DNA of 64,000 nt from Bacillota bacterium (GTDB lineage Bacteria; Bacillota; UBA4882; UBA8346). Position 1 is the stretch's first letter. Every line of letters begins with the position of its first letter. A program made the position numbers and the translations under genes. The notes beneath the pieces were generated by a model that saw nothing but the letters and a program-made list of their open reading frames with translations, did no database searches and was not told the origin of the DNA. The stretch is from positions 129,027 to 193,026 of the forward strand of contig JAEZCE010000086.1 of NCBI GenBank assembly GCA_023429995.1, written 5' to 3'. Below, one piece after another: positions 51,183 to 60,803 of this stretch.

Positions 51183-51836
51183 GTGAAATTCATGGAGTTT
51201 CAAAATTTCCGCAGAAAAATGGTCCAGCTTTTGAAAAGGGATTGGCGTTTTTTTCTTTGGACATCATGGCTTTTAATCTTGGGAGTGGGAATTGGGGTGA
51301 GCCTCTCTCAAAATAACCCGATGATTGTCATGATCACCAAAGCATCCCTTCAAAAACTTGCCCAGCTCAAAGAGTGGTTTGTTCAGGCGCCGCTCATCGG
51401 AAAGATCGGCCTGTTATGGTGCAATAATCTTCTTGCATCGTTATTTTCAGTGGTTCTTGGGATCTTTACTTTTCCTCCGGTGGTGAGTTTGATTGAGAAT
51501 GGAGTGCTTTTAGGCTTTTTGCAAAAGACGTTAGCGTTACGGCATGGAATATCGCCTGTTTGGTATTATTTATCTCTGGCGCCGCACGGCATTTTTGAGC
51601 TGCCGGCTTTCATCATCGCTTCCGGTTTAGGGATTCGTTTTGGTTTGATTCCCTGGCGGCTAATGTACCATGAATTAGCCAAACATGACTCACCGCCGTT
51701 GTTTCGGGAATTTTTTCAAGACTTGCCTTATTATGCGATTTTAATAGTATTGATGTTACTGGTGGCGGCTGTTTTAGAAGTAACCGTGAGTCCGCTGGTT
51801 ATGAAAATCGTGGGTTTAAAAACATTGGGTATCTGA
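51183..51836 (+). CDS. SpoIIM-family (stage II sporulation protein M-like) membrane protein
   Basis: A 217-residue protein with about five membrane segments and the SpoIIM/DUF95 motif NNLLASLFSVVLGIFTFPPVVSLIENGVLLG...LAPHGIFELPAFIIASGLGIRFG. SpoIIM helps peptidoglycan degradation during engulfment, but DUF95 members also occur in non-sporulating cells. The GTG start at 51183 follows GGGGGAGG. Upstream in-frame codons fall inside the T-box and are rejected. It lies between the T-box and the glyRS gene, so it appears to be expressed on glycine-tRNA limitation. Confidence 0.85.
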   Translation: MKFMEFQNFRRKMVQLLKRDWRFFLWTSWLLILGVGIGVSLSQNNPMIVMITKASLQKLAQLKEWFVQAPLIGKIGLLWCNNLLASLFSVVLGIFTFPPVVSLIENGVLLGFLQKTLALRHGISPVWYYLSLAPHGIFELPAFIIASGLGIRFGLIPWRLMYHELAKHDSPPLFREFFQDLPYYAILIVLMLLVAAVLEVTVSPLVMKIVGLKTLGI

Positions 51837-51871
51837 AAATAAAATTAAATATGGAAACGGGGGATTTTTAA

Positions 51872-53185
51872 ATGGCTGAAGTGCAAGCTACGACAACAAT
51901 GGACAAAATCGTCTCATTAGCCAAACGGCGGGGATTTGTTTTTCAATCCAGTGAGATTTATGGAGGATTAAACAGTTGCTGGGATTACGGCCCACTGGGA
52001 GTGGAACTGAAAAACAATGTAAAACAGGCTTGGCGCCGTAAAGTCATTCAGGAACGGGATGATATGGTAGGACTGGATGCCGCTATTTTGATGCATCCTA
52101 AAGTTTGGGAGGCCAGCGGCCATGTGGCAGGATTTTCCGACCCGATGGTTGACTGTAAGTCTTGTAAACAACGCTTCCGGGCCGATCATTTGGAAGGGGA
52201 CAAATGCCCGGCTTGCGGCGGGGAGTTGACCGAGGCCCGTCAATTCAATCTGATGTTTAAAACTCACATGGGTCCGGTGGAAGACAGCGCTGCAGTGGTG
52301 TATATGCGTCCTGAAACGGCCCAGGGTATTTTTGTCAATTTTAATAACGTTTTAACGACGACCCGGATGAAGCTGCCATTTGGCATCGCCCAGGTTGGAA
52401 AATCATTTCGGAACGAGATTACACCGGGTAATTTCACATTCAGGACCCGGGAATTTGAGCAAATGGAGATCGAATATTTCGTCAAACCCGGTACCGATGA
52501 GCAGATCCACCAGGAATGGATTAAGCAGCGTTTTCAGTGGTACCTGGACCTGGGGTTGACCAAAGAACGGTTACGCCTTCGGGAGCACGAAAAAGATGAA
52601 TTGGCCCATTATGCCAAGGGTTGTTATGATATTGAGTATTTCTTCCCGATGGGTTGGTCGGAGCTTGAGGGTATTGCCAACCGCACTGATTTTGACTTGA
52701 CCCAGCATTCTAAATACAGTGGGCAACGGATGGATTATTTTGATCAAGAAGCGAACGAACATTATATCCCTTATGTTATCGAACCTTCAGCCGGGGCCGA
52801 TCGGGGTACGCTTGCTTTTCTATTGGATGCTTATCATGAAGAACCGGATAAGGATGAAACCCGGGTGGTACTGAAGCTTCACCGGGCATTGGCTCCCTAT
52901 AAGGTGGCTGTTTTACCGTTGTCAAAGAAAGAGCCGTTGCTTGAAATAGCCGGTGGAATCGAAAAAGAATTGCGTAAGTACTGGATGGTTGACTATGATG
53001 ATTCGAAAGCCATTGGACGTCGTTATCGCCGTCAGGATGAGATTGGCACCCCTTATTGCGTCACTGTTGATTTTCAAACTGTTGAAGATAAGGCGGTCAC
53101 TGTGAGAGATCGGGATACCATGGAACAGGAACGGATTCCCATTGCCGAGTTGACCAAGTATTTAACGGAAAAGCTGGCCTGGTAA
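51872..53185 (+). CDS. glyQS: Glycyl-tRNA synthetase (alpha2, single-chain type)
   Basis: Charges tRNA-Gly in the cytoplasm. The protein has 437 residues; the class II motifs are visible: GFVFQSSEIYGGLNSCWDYGPLG at the N-terminus, MRPETAQGIFVNF, motif 2 (FGIAQVGKSFRNEITPGNF.RTREFEQMEIEYF), motif 3 (PSAGADRGTLAFL) and a C-terminal anticodon-binding domain. A CKSC...CPAC zinc-like insertion lies near residues 90-115. It is the dimeric type, not the GlyQ/GlyS tetramer, and is controlled by the T-box upstream. Confidence 0.95.
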   Translation: MAEVQATTTMDKIVSLAKRRGFVFQSSEIYGGLNSCWDYGPLGVELKNNVKQAWRRKVIQERDDMVGLDAAILMHPKVWEASGHVAGFSDPMVDCKSCKQRFRADHLEGDKCPACGGELTEARQFNLMFKTHMGPVEDSAAVVYMRPETAQGIFVNFNNVLTTTRMKLPFGIAQVGKSFRNEITPGNFTFRTREFEQMEIEYFVKPGTDEQIHQEWIKQRFQWYLDLGLTKERLRLREHEKDELAHYAKGCYDIEYFFPMGWSELEGIANRTDFDLTQHSKYSGQRMDYFDQEANEHYIPYVIEPSAGADRGTLAFLLDAYHEEPDKDETRVVLKLHRALAPYKVAVLPLSKKEPLLEIAGGIEKELRKYWMVDYDDSKAIGRRYRRQDEIGTPYCVTVDFQTVEDKAVTVRDRDTMEQERIPIAELTKYLTEKLAW

Positions 53186-53216
53186 TTAAGATTTTAATTG
53201 TAACCCGTGATGAATG

Positions 53217-53252
53217 AAAAAGCCGGAGAAACTATTCCGGCTTTTTATTTTT
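53217..53252 (+). terminator. Intrinsic terminator
   Basis: AAAAAGCCGG-AGAAACTATT-CCGGCTTTTTATTTTTT ends the T-box/glyRS operon. The following 53253-53519 spacer is AT-rich; no clear promoter was assigned there. Confidence 0.93.
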
Positions 53253-53519
53253 TCTGCTCCGATTCAGACACTACCGACAAAAAATTATTGATTGTGGGGT
53301 AGAAGTTTTTGTACATTCTTATAATAAATTACCAGGATTAGAAGGTTTTTTTAAAATGATAATGAATTTTATTACCGAAGATATAATTTGGGTTTGCTGT
53401 AAAAAATCATGGGGATAAAAACAATTAAATGAGAGTATTCTTAATTTTTTAGGATGATAAAATAAAAAATTGCGACAAATTTGTTAATTTTACATAAACC
53501 AGCAAATAGGGTGTGTGGG

Positions 53520-54770
53520 ATGACAGATCTTCAGAAACTGAAAGAAAACGGTAGCGCCAGAGTTATCAAGGCCAATGACTACGTATTTCGCCAAGGTGAA
53601 ACCGGTAATGAAATGTTTATCATTTTATCCGGCAGGGTTGTAGTGACCCTTAAAACCCTCAATGGTTCCTCTTTGACGATTTCACGCTTGGGAATCGGCG
53701 ACTTTTTAGGCGAGGTGTCATTAGTCGACGGCTTGCCGCGAAATACTTCCGCAATGGCTGAAGTCGATACGACGGTGCTGGGGATTACCAAAGACAATTT
53801 CCAAAATGCCATTTGTGATCCAACGTCAATTCCTTACCGGATTATTATCGGAATGGTTCATCAAATGAATCAATTACACAGTGAAATTGCTAAGTTGAGC
53901 GGTAATCAACAATTAGCGGATTCAAACAACGGGATGGACAATATCCAGGGGGAAACGGAAACTGTCGAGCAATCCGAAGATGACAATTCTGTTCCAACGG
54001 TTCAGGAGATAGGCGCCAACCATGCGATTAGTGGATATGGCAATTTGTATCCCGATGGGCATAAGAAGTATGGTCGGATTGCGCCCGCTAGTTTTAATGA
54101 CTACTTAATCTCCAGTCAATCAACTTGTCCTGTTTGCGGTAATATTTTTGAAGCCAAGAAATTGTATCAGTCGAAAATGAAGTTTAAAGCGATGGATCAT
54201 GATTTCAGAAAACATTATGTGGACTTTGAACCGGTATGGTATTCGATTTGGGTTTGTCCGAAATGTTATTACGCTAACTTTTATACAGACTACAATGATA
54301 TCCCGCCCTTTAAAAAGCAGTTGGTACTGGCTAAACTGGAAGAATTAAAAAAACAGTTCTCTTTTCAATTTAGTGAACCCCGGGCCATTGATCAAGTGTT
54401 TGATGCTTTTTATTTGACACTGGTTTGTGCGGAGTTGGTCCATGCAAGTTCCTTGAAATTCGGGAAAATTTGGCTGCAACTATCCTGGCTGTATCATGAT
54501 GTTGAAGATCAAGAAATGTTTAGTATGGCTACAGGCCAAGCGTTAAAGGGCTATTATGACGTGATCTATAAAACCGGTGAGAATTTGTCCATCGTCCAGG
54601 CGCAACAATGTTTCTTATTGCTGGGTGAACTTTATTTACAGAAAGGAAATGAAAAGGAAGCTTTGCATAACTTCTATACGGCCATTAAAAAAGATGGCGG
54701 CAAAGATGCCTTTAATCAACAGGCTGAAGACCGAATTCATGACATTCGCAGAGAAAAAATGAATTTGTAA
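53520..54770 (+). CDS. Cyclic-nucleotide-binding and DUF2225 fusion protein
   Basis: A 416-residue soluble protein. Residues 1-125 form a Crp-type cyclic-nucleotide-binding barrel (VFRQGETGNEMFIILSGRVVV...GDFLGEVSLVDGLPRNTSAMAE) without a DNA-binding helix-turn-helix. A polar linker follows. Residues about 200-416 are DUF2225, with CPVC (203-206) and CPKC (246-249) that can bind zinc and TPR-like helices after them. DUF2225 proteins are common in spirochaetes and clostridia and are of unknown function. Monocistronic; the start is only weakly supported (TGTGTGGG). Confidence 0.82.
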   Translation: MTDLQKLKENGSARVIKANDYVFRQGETGNEMFIILSGRVVVTLKTLNGSSLTISRLGIGDFLGEVSLVDGLPRNTSAMAEVDTTVLGITKDNFQNAICDPTSIPYRIIIGMVHQMNQLHSEIAKLSGNQQLADSNNGMDNIQGETETVEQSEDDNSVPTVQEIGANHAISGYGNLYPDGHKKYGRIAPASFNDYLISSQSTCPVCGNIFEAKKLYQSKMKFKAMDHDFRKHYVDFEPVWYSIWVCPKCYYANFYTDYNDIPPFKKQLVLAKLEELKKQFSFQFSEPRAIDQVFDAFYLTLVCAELVHASSLKFGKIWLQLSWLYHDVEDQEMFSMATGQALKGYYDVIYKTGENLSIVQAQQCFLLLGELYLQKGNEKEALHNFYTAIKKDGGKDAFNQQAEDRIHDIRREKMNL

Positions 54771-54811
54771 GGCTTTCATGATGTGAGATTTTGGCGATTG
54801 GCCCTGCTTTT

Positions 54812-56632
54812 TTAGGACGCTTGATATTGTTGTTCACAGAGGCGCGCATAAATACCTCCGCATTTGATTAACTCGGAATGGGACCCGCTTTCGGCGATTT
54901 TACCGTCCTGAATCACAACAATCCGATCGGCGTTTTGGATCGTCGATAGACGATGGGCAATGATAAAGGAAGTCCGCCCTTTAAGCAATATCATTAAAGC
55001 ATTTTGTAACTCTTTTTCAGTCTGCGTGTCAATATTGGAAGTCGCTTCATCCAAGATCAGTATGCGGGGATCCCGTATTAAGGCCCTTGCAAAAGCGACC
55101 AATTGACGTTGACCGATTGAAAGACTGCTGCCCCGTTCATGAACCTCGCTGTCGTACCCATCCGGTAAGGAAGTAATGTATTCATGAATGCCGACCGCTT
55201 TCGCAGCCGCAACGATTTCATCCCTGGTGGCGTCGGGCTTGCCGTAACGAATGTTTTCGGCGATGGTTCCTGAAAAAATGAAACTATCCTGCAATACTAT
55301 GGCGATTTGTTTTCGGTAATCTTCTTGGGCAATATTCCGTAAATCCAAGCCATCGATTTTGACTGAGCCTGCAACCGGATCGTAAAAGCGGCTCAGCAAA
55401 TTGATAATCGTTGTTTTACCGGCCCCGGTAGGTCCCACCACTGCAATCACTTCACCGGGTTTGACCTCGATATTAAAATCTTTCAAAATCGATTTTTCCG
55501 GCCCATAACCAAAGTCGACATGAGTGAAAGTTACGGCGCCATTAATTTTTGTCAGCGTAGCGGGATTCTGGGGATCGGATACTTCGGGCTGGTAGTCCAG
55601 GAGTTCAAAAATCCGTTCACAGGAGGCCATGGCGGTACTAATCACATTGAAGAGATTGCTTAAATTCTGGATGGGTTGAAAAAAACGGTTGATGTAATTG
55701 GAGAATGAAGCGATAGTACCTAAGGTTATCCAACTATGAAGGTATAAAACACCGCCAACTGCAACCACTGCTGTTGTACCGATAATATTCACCAAACCGA
55801 TGGCAGGCCAGAAAAAGGCGTTAAGAGGGATGAAACGCAATCCGGCCTCAAAATTTTGCTGGTTAATATTGGCAAAAAGACCCATGTTGACTTTTTCGCG
55901 GGAAAAGGCCTGGGTGACGCCCATGCCCATTAAGGATTCGTTTAAATTGGAATTGACTGCCGAGAGGGTACGGCGCATTTTTCTTGATACTTCCAGCATC
56001 CTGTTACGCACAAACACGGCCAACCAGATGGTAAGGGGTGTCACAAAAAAGACAATCAACGACATGCGCACGTCGAGCCAAATCATCATTCCAACCAACC
56101 CCACCAGGGTAAGGGTATCGGCGAAGGCCGTACTGACCCCGGAAGTCAACAATTCCTCCAAAGAGTTTACATCATTGGTAACCCGGAGCATGATTCGCCC
56201 TGTTTTCTGGCGGTCAAAGAAACTGGCGGAAAGAAATTGGATATGCTGGAACAAATCACGCCGGATGTCGAATATAGCATGCTGGCCGACGAAATTCATT
56301 AAATGATTTTGAACCATTAACCCCGCGTATTGGATGAGGGCGACTCCGATATAGATCAGCGCAATTTTGGTGAGACCCACCGGGTCGTGTTTGGAAATAT
56401 AACGGTCAATGCTGATTCCAAGCAGGTATGGAAGAAGAAGCGCAGCCACAATGGCAACCGCTGCGGCAGAGACCATGGCCAATATCTTCCAGCGGTAAGG
56501 TTTGAGATAGTAGACCGTTCTTTGCAGCAATTTGTTGTCGAAAGGTCTTTTATCATCATCCATTTCATCCTCAGAGAGCACGATCAAACCTTTTTTTACT
56601 TTTTCCACAGGATTAACGAGTTGGGGCTGCAT
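54812..56632 (-). CDS. Heterodimeric ABC exporter subunit (YheH-like)
   Basis: A 606-residue half-exporter: an N-terminal cytoplasmic extension, six membrane segments (about 50-335) and an ATPase with Walker A GPTGAGKTT, signature LSIGQRQLVAFARAL and Walker B ILILDEATSNID. The signature LSIGQ and the long N-terminus match the YheH type. It follows 34 bases after its partner on the minus strand, and the two should form a heterodimeric multidrug-type exporter. Confidence 0.92.
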   Translation of the reverse strand: MQPQLVNPVEKVKKGLIVLSEDEMDDDKRPFDNKLLQRTVYYLKPYRWKILAMVSAAAVAIVAALLLPYLLGISIDRYISKHDPVGLTKIALIYIGVALIQYAGLMVQNHLMNFVGQHAIFDIRRDLFQHIQFLSASFFDRQKTGRIMLRVTNDVNSLEELLTSGVSTAFADTLTLVGLVGMMIWLDVRMSLIVFFVTPLTIWLAVFVRNRMLEVSRKMRRTLSAVNSNLNESLMGMGVTQAFSREKVNMGLFANINQQNFEAGLRFIPLNAFFWPAIGLVNIIGTTAVVAVGGVLYLHSWITLGTIASFSNYINRFFQPIQNLSNLFNVISTAMASCERIFELLDYQPEVSDPQNPATLTKINGAVTFTHVDFGYGPEKSILKDFNIEVKPGEVIAVVGPTGAGKTTIINLLSRFYDPVAGSVKIDGLDLRNIAQEDYRKQIAIVLQDSFIFSGTIAENIRYGKPDATRDEIVAAAKAVGIHEYITSLPDGYDSEVHERGSSLSIGQRQLVAFARALIRDPRILILDEATSNIDTQTEKELQNALMILLKGRTSFIIAHRLSTIQNADRIVVIQDGKIAESGSHSELIKCGGIYARLCEQQYQAS

Positions 56633-56666
56633 AGTATATTATCCCTCTTTCAATGAAATTACCTGG

Positions 56667-58448
56667 TTAAGCGTTCTCTTGGGGCAATTCCTGCATCGTT
56701 TGAATGGAATATAGTTCTTGATAAAATGGATCTTGATCCATTAAATCTTCATGGGTCCCTTGAGCCCGGATTTCTCCGCTTTCAAGGATAATCACCCGGT
56801 CGGCGAGTCTGGCGGTTGAAAGGCGTTGCGTGATGATTATCGTGGTGCGGTCGAACATCAATTCATTAAGCGCCGTTTGGATTTCCCGTTCGGTTTCCAC
56901 ATCCACGCTGGAAGTCGAATCATCAAGTATTAATATCTTGGGGTTTAATAGGAGCGCTCTGGCAATCGCGACCCGTTGTTTTTGGCCCCCTGAGAGGCCT
57001 ACGCCTCTTTCCCCGACGATCGTATGGTAACCTTCGGGCAATGACATGATATACTCGTCTATTTGGGCCGCCCTGGCGGCTTTTCGAATCTCAGCCATAC
57101 CGGCGTCAGGCTTCCCGAAAGCAATGTTATCGGCGAGGGTGGCTGAAAATAAAAATGTTTCTTGCAATACCAGACAAATCTGTTTGCGCCACCAATTCAA
57201 ATTTAATTCTGTCAAATCGACTCCATCGGCCCGGATATGGCCCTGCTGCGGATCGTAGAAACGGGGAATAAGGCTTACCAAAGTGCTTTTACCGGAACCG
57301 GTCAAACCGATGATGGCGACTTTTTCACCGGGCATCACCGTCAAATTAAGTTCTTTAATAATCGGGTACCAATGAAGCGCTTCCGGATTTAGGTACCCGA
57401 AAGTTACTCCTTCAAATTGGATTTTACCGCTTAATCCGGGTAATACTTTACCCCCACCCGTCGGCGAGGCGATATCTTCCGTTTCATTTAAAATTTCAGT
57501 AACCCGTTTTACAGCTCCCTCCACCTGCCGGATTTGGTTGGTATTCGGCGCTAACATGGTAAAGGGCCAATTCAGCATGGTTAAGTAGAAAACAAAACTA
57601 ATCAAGCTGCCAAGAGACATCTGCCCCCGGATTACTCTAAATCCGCCATACCAAAGAATGGCTGCCATACCGAGGGCGGCTCCGAAAATTAAGAAAGGCT
57701 GCAAAAAAGCCTGAAGTTTGGTGACGTTTAAATTTTTGAGCAACATGGTTCCATTTTCGGCGTCAAACTTTGTAATTTCAGCATTTTCCATGGCAAAGGC
57801 CTTGACAACTCTGATCCCGGTAACATTCTCCTGCACCTTGGCATTGAGGATTCCCGCCTGGATCTGGCGCTCCGCGACCGCCCGGCGCATTTTGTTACTG
57901 AAAATCAGGGCGGTTGGGATAATAATCGGGGAGATTGCCAGACATACCAGCGCCAGTTTCCAATCGGTAATGAAAAGTAAACCGGCCACAATGAGATAAT
58001 ACATATAGATTTGGGAACGGTGTTCGATGTTATAGGCATAAAAATTTTTTATCAACTCAATATCCAATGTTAGCCGCGACATTAAATCACCAACCCGGAC
58101 CCGGTTGTAAAACCGGAACGAAAGGGATTGCAGCTTTTGATACAACTGGTTTCGCAGATCCCGGACAATTTTGGTTCCGGTATACCAAAATAAGTAAATC
58201 ATCGGAAAAAGAAACAATGCCCGCATTAACCCGGCCAAAAGGAGAAACCCGCACCATTTTGCCAATAGCCATCCGCCATCGGGCCGTTTCCCAAGAACGG
58301 GAAAAACATCATCCCAAATATGTCCGACACCCCAGGGAATAATATACATTAAACTGTTTTGAACAATCATGAATAGAAAACCCGTACAGAAAAGCCAACG
58401 GTACGGGCGGAAATACGGATACAGTTTCTTGAAAATTTTAAGCGTCAT
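56667..58448 (-). CDS. Heterodimeric ABC exporter subunit (YheI-like)
   Basis: A 593-residue half-exporter with six membrane segments and an ATPase: Walker A GLTGSGKST, signature LSGGQKQRVAIARAL, Walker B ILILDDSTSSVD. Asp replaces the catalytic Glu after Walker B (DD versus DE), the usual degenerate site of such heterodimers; the partner subunit has the Glu. I start at 58448 because the ATG at 58457 abuts its ribosome site. It is the first gene of the pair. The 58458-58734 spacer is AT-rich with no assigned promoter. Confidence 0.92.
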   Translation of the reverse strand: MTLKIFKKLYPYFRPYRWLFCTGFLFMIVQNSLMYIIPWGVGHIWDDVFPVLGKRPDGGWLLAKWCGFLLLAGLMRALFLFPMIYLFWYTGTKIVRDLRNQLYQKLQSLSFRFYNRVRVGDLMSRLTLDIELIKNFYAYNIEHRSQIYMYYLIVAGLLFITDWKLALVCLAISPIIIPTALIFSNKMRRAVAERQIQAGILNAKVQENVTGIRVVKAFAMENAEITKFDAENGTMLLKNLNVTKLQAFLQPFLIFGAALGMAAILWYGGFRVIRGQMSLGSLISFVFYLTMLNWPFTMLAPNTNQIRQVEGAVKRVTEILNETEDIASPTGGGKVLPGLSGKIQFEGVTFGYLNPEALHWYPIIKELNLTVMPGEKVAIIGLTGSGKSTLVSLIPRFYDPQQGHIRADGVDLTELNLNWWRKQICLVLQETFLFSATLADNIAFGKPDAGMAEIRKAARAAQIDEYIMSLPEGYHTIVGERGVGLSGGQKQRVAIARALLLNPKILILDDSTSSVDVETEREIQTALNELMFDRTTIIITQRLSTARLADRVIILESGEIRAQGTHEDLMDQDPFYQELYSIQTMQELPQENA

Positions 58449-58734
58449 CGAATTCATCCCTTTGGTTTCGATTCATGGACCGATCTGAAATACATAAAAT
58501 ACTTATGTGATATATAAGCCATATACGTTGAAGTTGTTTAAATCCCTTTTTAAAGAATTGTTAACTTTTACCAACCTCAAGCCTCTCATGGAGTTTCATC
58601 CTTACCATAAAAAGATTATACGATTACCAGTATTATTTTAAAAATAGAGCTCGTTGGCGAAAGGTTTCAAAGCAAATCCATAGAATTAATTCTAATATAA
58701 AATGAAATGGTTTAGAGTAGCTGGGGGTCAATGG

Positions 58735-58977
58735 ATGGAAATGAACGATCTTATTGCCAGACTCAATTTCCTTTATCACAAGCGGCAAACGCAAGGATTA
58801 AGCGCAGCGGAAATTGACGAGCAGAGTGAATTGAGAAGACAATACCTTGACGTCATTAAAGGGAATGTCAAGACGGAATTAAGCCGGATCCGGGTGGCGG
58901 ATGAAAAAAAATGCAATCACGATCATCTTCCGGACCGTCATCTTTGTGGAATGGATTGTAATTGTGAGAAACATTAG
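58735..58977 (+). CDS. UPF0291/DUF896 (YnzC-like) small protein
   Basis: An 80-residue protein with the family opening LIARLNFLYHKRQTQGLSAAEIDEQSELRRQYL, a two-helix bundle known from B. subtilis YnzC, linked there to the SOS region. The tail has histidines and cysteines (CNHDHLPDRHLCGMDCNCEKH), which may bind a metal, an addition not typical of YnzC. The ATG at 58735 has GGGGG upstream. Function unknown. Confidence 0.85.
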   Translation: MEMNDLIARLNFLYHKRQTQGLSAAEIDEQSELRRQYLDVIKGNVKTELSRIRVADEKKCNHDHLPDRHLCGMDCNCEKH

Positions 58978-59110
58978 GCTGGGAATGAAAAAAAGATCAG
59001 AAATCTTCTGACCGGTTTTAGTATCATATATTTTTCATGGAGAAAACGAGAAATTTGAAGAAACATTTACCTTACTTACCCGGACATCTTGAGGAAGTTA
59101 AATATTTTGG

Positions 59111-59139
59111 TTGTGTTTTGCGAGTTTTTTTGGTATCAT
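59111..59139 (+). promoter_or_regulatory. Probable promoter of the sigma factor gene
   Basis: TTGTGT (59111-59116), 17 bases and TATCAT (59134-59139), about 170 bases before the sigma gene. The 58978-59311 spacer also holds a weak hairpin (GATCAGAA/TTCTGACC near 58996) after the UPF0291 gene. Confidence 0.45.
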
Positions 59140-59311
59140 GTAAGTTCACGAAGATGAATAAAATTACAACAAACCACGATAAATATACCATAGATTTTTT
59201 GATTTGTCAAGAGTGAATAAGCTATCGTAACAGTGTTCTCATTGTAATTGCTTCGGAATTTCCGGTTTGCGCGCACCCAAAAAACCGTTTTGGAGAGAGT
59301 AATGCAATATC

Positions 59312-60466
59312 ATGAATTACATCAGGGGGAGAGTGAAGTCGGTATTGGATAAAGTTACTTCAGTAAAAGTCGATGTTTCCGATTTTAATAAGTTGCCCCA
59401 CCAAGGGGAAAAAGAAAACCCGAATAAAAAGAATATTGAACTTGCCCCGAAAAAGGAAGAAATTTTTGGCGCGCGCGAGGGAGAACTGCTTGAGAATCCT
59501 GAAGAAGATTTGAATGATGATGAGAGCGAAACTGATGACTCGGAAACGGACATAGTTGAAGCTGAACTTGATTTAGGCTATGAACAGGCTGAACCGGATC
59601 CTGTATTGTCGGTCGACGAGTTCATCATCGATAATGTTGCGCTGGATGATCCGGTACGGATATACCTGAAGGAAATCGGCAGGGTTCCTTTATTAAGCGG
59701 AGCGGAAGAGGTTGAACTTGCCAAACGGGTTGAACAGGGCGATGAAAATGCCAAACAGCACCTGATTGACGCCAATTTACGATTGGTTGTCAGTATTGCC
59801 AGGCACTATATCGGACGGGGAATGTTGCTCCTGGATTTGGTGCAGGAAGGGAATTTAGGACTGATCAAAGCGGTCGAGAAATTTGATTACCGTAAAGGTT
59901 TTAAATTCAGTACCTATGCGACCTGGTGGATTCGCCAGGCAATCACCAGAGCAATTGCCGACCAAGCCCGTACTATCCGGGTACCTGTTCATATGGTGGA
60001 GACAATTAATAAATATACACGTATCTCCAGGCAGCTCGCACAAACTCTCGGCAGGGAACCCACTTCTTCGGAAATAGCCGCGGAGATGAGACTTACCGAG
60101 GAGAGGGTCAAGGAGATTATTAAAATTGCCCAGGAACCGGTTTCTCTGGAGACCCCTATCGGTGAAGAAGAAGACAGTCATCTTGGAGATTTTGTAGAAG
60201 ATCATGACGCCAAAGCGCCGGTGGATGCGGCATCTTTTAAATTGCTCAAAGAAAAATTAGCCGAAGTGATGGGAAGTTTGACACAGCGGGAACAACAGGT
60301 TTTATGTTTGCGATTCGGTTTGGATGACGGGCGTTCCCGGACTCTTGAGGAAGTGGGTCAATATTTTCATGTCACCCGGGAAAGAATCCGGCAGATAGAG
60401 GCTAAAGCCCTCAGAAAACTGAAACACCCCAGCCGAAGTAAGCAGTTAAGGGATTTTTTGGATTGA
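59312..60466 (+). CDS. rpoD: RNA polymerase primary-type sigma factor (RpoD/SigA)
   Basis: A sigma-70 protein of 384 residues. An acidic N-terminal stretch stands in for region 1.1; region 1.2 is DDPVRIYLKEIGRVPLLS, region 2 is ANLRLVVSIARHYIGRGMLLLDLVQEGNLGLIKAVEKFDY..FSTYATWWIRQAITRAI, region 3 follows, and region 4 has LTQREQQVLCLRFGLDDG...VTRERIRQIEAKALRKL. It directs RNA polymerase to TTGACA/TATAAT promoters such as those found here. The start is uncertain: GGAGAG is 14 bases upstream, and a 16-codon frame from 59302 overlaps it. It is not next to dnaG, unlike in many Firmicutes. Confidence 0.9.
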   Translation: MNYIRGRVKSVLDKVTSVKVDVSDFNKLPHQGEKENPNKKNIELAPKKEEIFGAREGELLENPEEDLNDDESETDDSETDIVEAELDLGYEQAEPDPVLSVDEFIIDNVALDDPVRIYLKEIGRVPLLSGAEEVELAKRVEQGDENAKQHLIDANLRLVVSIARHYIGRGMLLLDLVQEGNLGLIKAVEKFDYRKGFKFSTYATWWIRQAITRAIADQARTIRVPVHMVETINKYTRISRQLAQTLGREPTSSEIAAEMRLTEERVKEIIKIAQEPVSLETPIGEEEDSHLGDFVEDHDAKAPVDAASFKLLKEKLAEVMGSLTQREQQVLCLRFGLDDGRSRTLEEVGQYFHVTRERIRQIEAKALRKLKHPSRSKQLRDFLD

Positions 60467-60522
60467 AATTTGGAATTATTGGAACCGTATGAGCAAATAA
60501 AGGCAACTGGATAAACCCCACA

Positions 60523-60563
60523 CCCCTCTTTACGGAATTTTGATAAAAGAGGGGAATTTTTTT
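60523..60563 (+). terminator. Intrinsic terminator
   Basis: CCCCTCTTT pairs with AAAAGAGGGG, followed by AATTTTTTT. It ends the sigma factor gene. Confidence 0.92.
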
Positions 60564-60739
60564 ACCGGTTTCATTTCACTTCACCCTTATTTTAGCCTCC
60601 ACGGACATTCCCGGCAATAAAACCATGGAACCCGGTCAAGCAGGATTTTTACCGGGACCTTTTGAGTGGTTTTGGTGGTATCGCTTATTTTCAAAGTTTA
60701 TGGTTTGTTTAAGCTTTGCTACAAAATACGTTACAAATA

Positions 60740-60768
60740 TTGACTTTTCCGGACAGCCTTTTTATACT
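60740..60768 (+). promoter_or_regulatory. Promoter of the SGNH hydrolase gene
   Basis: TTGACT (60740-60745), a 17-base spacer and TATACT (60763-60768), 35 bases before the start codon. The rest of the 60564-60803 spacer holds no convincing gene. Confidence 0.75.
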
Positions 60769-60803
60769 GAAAATAATACCAAAATATTCAAGAGGTATGG
60801 ATC

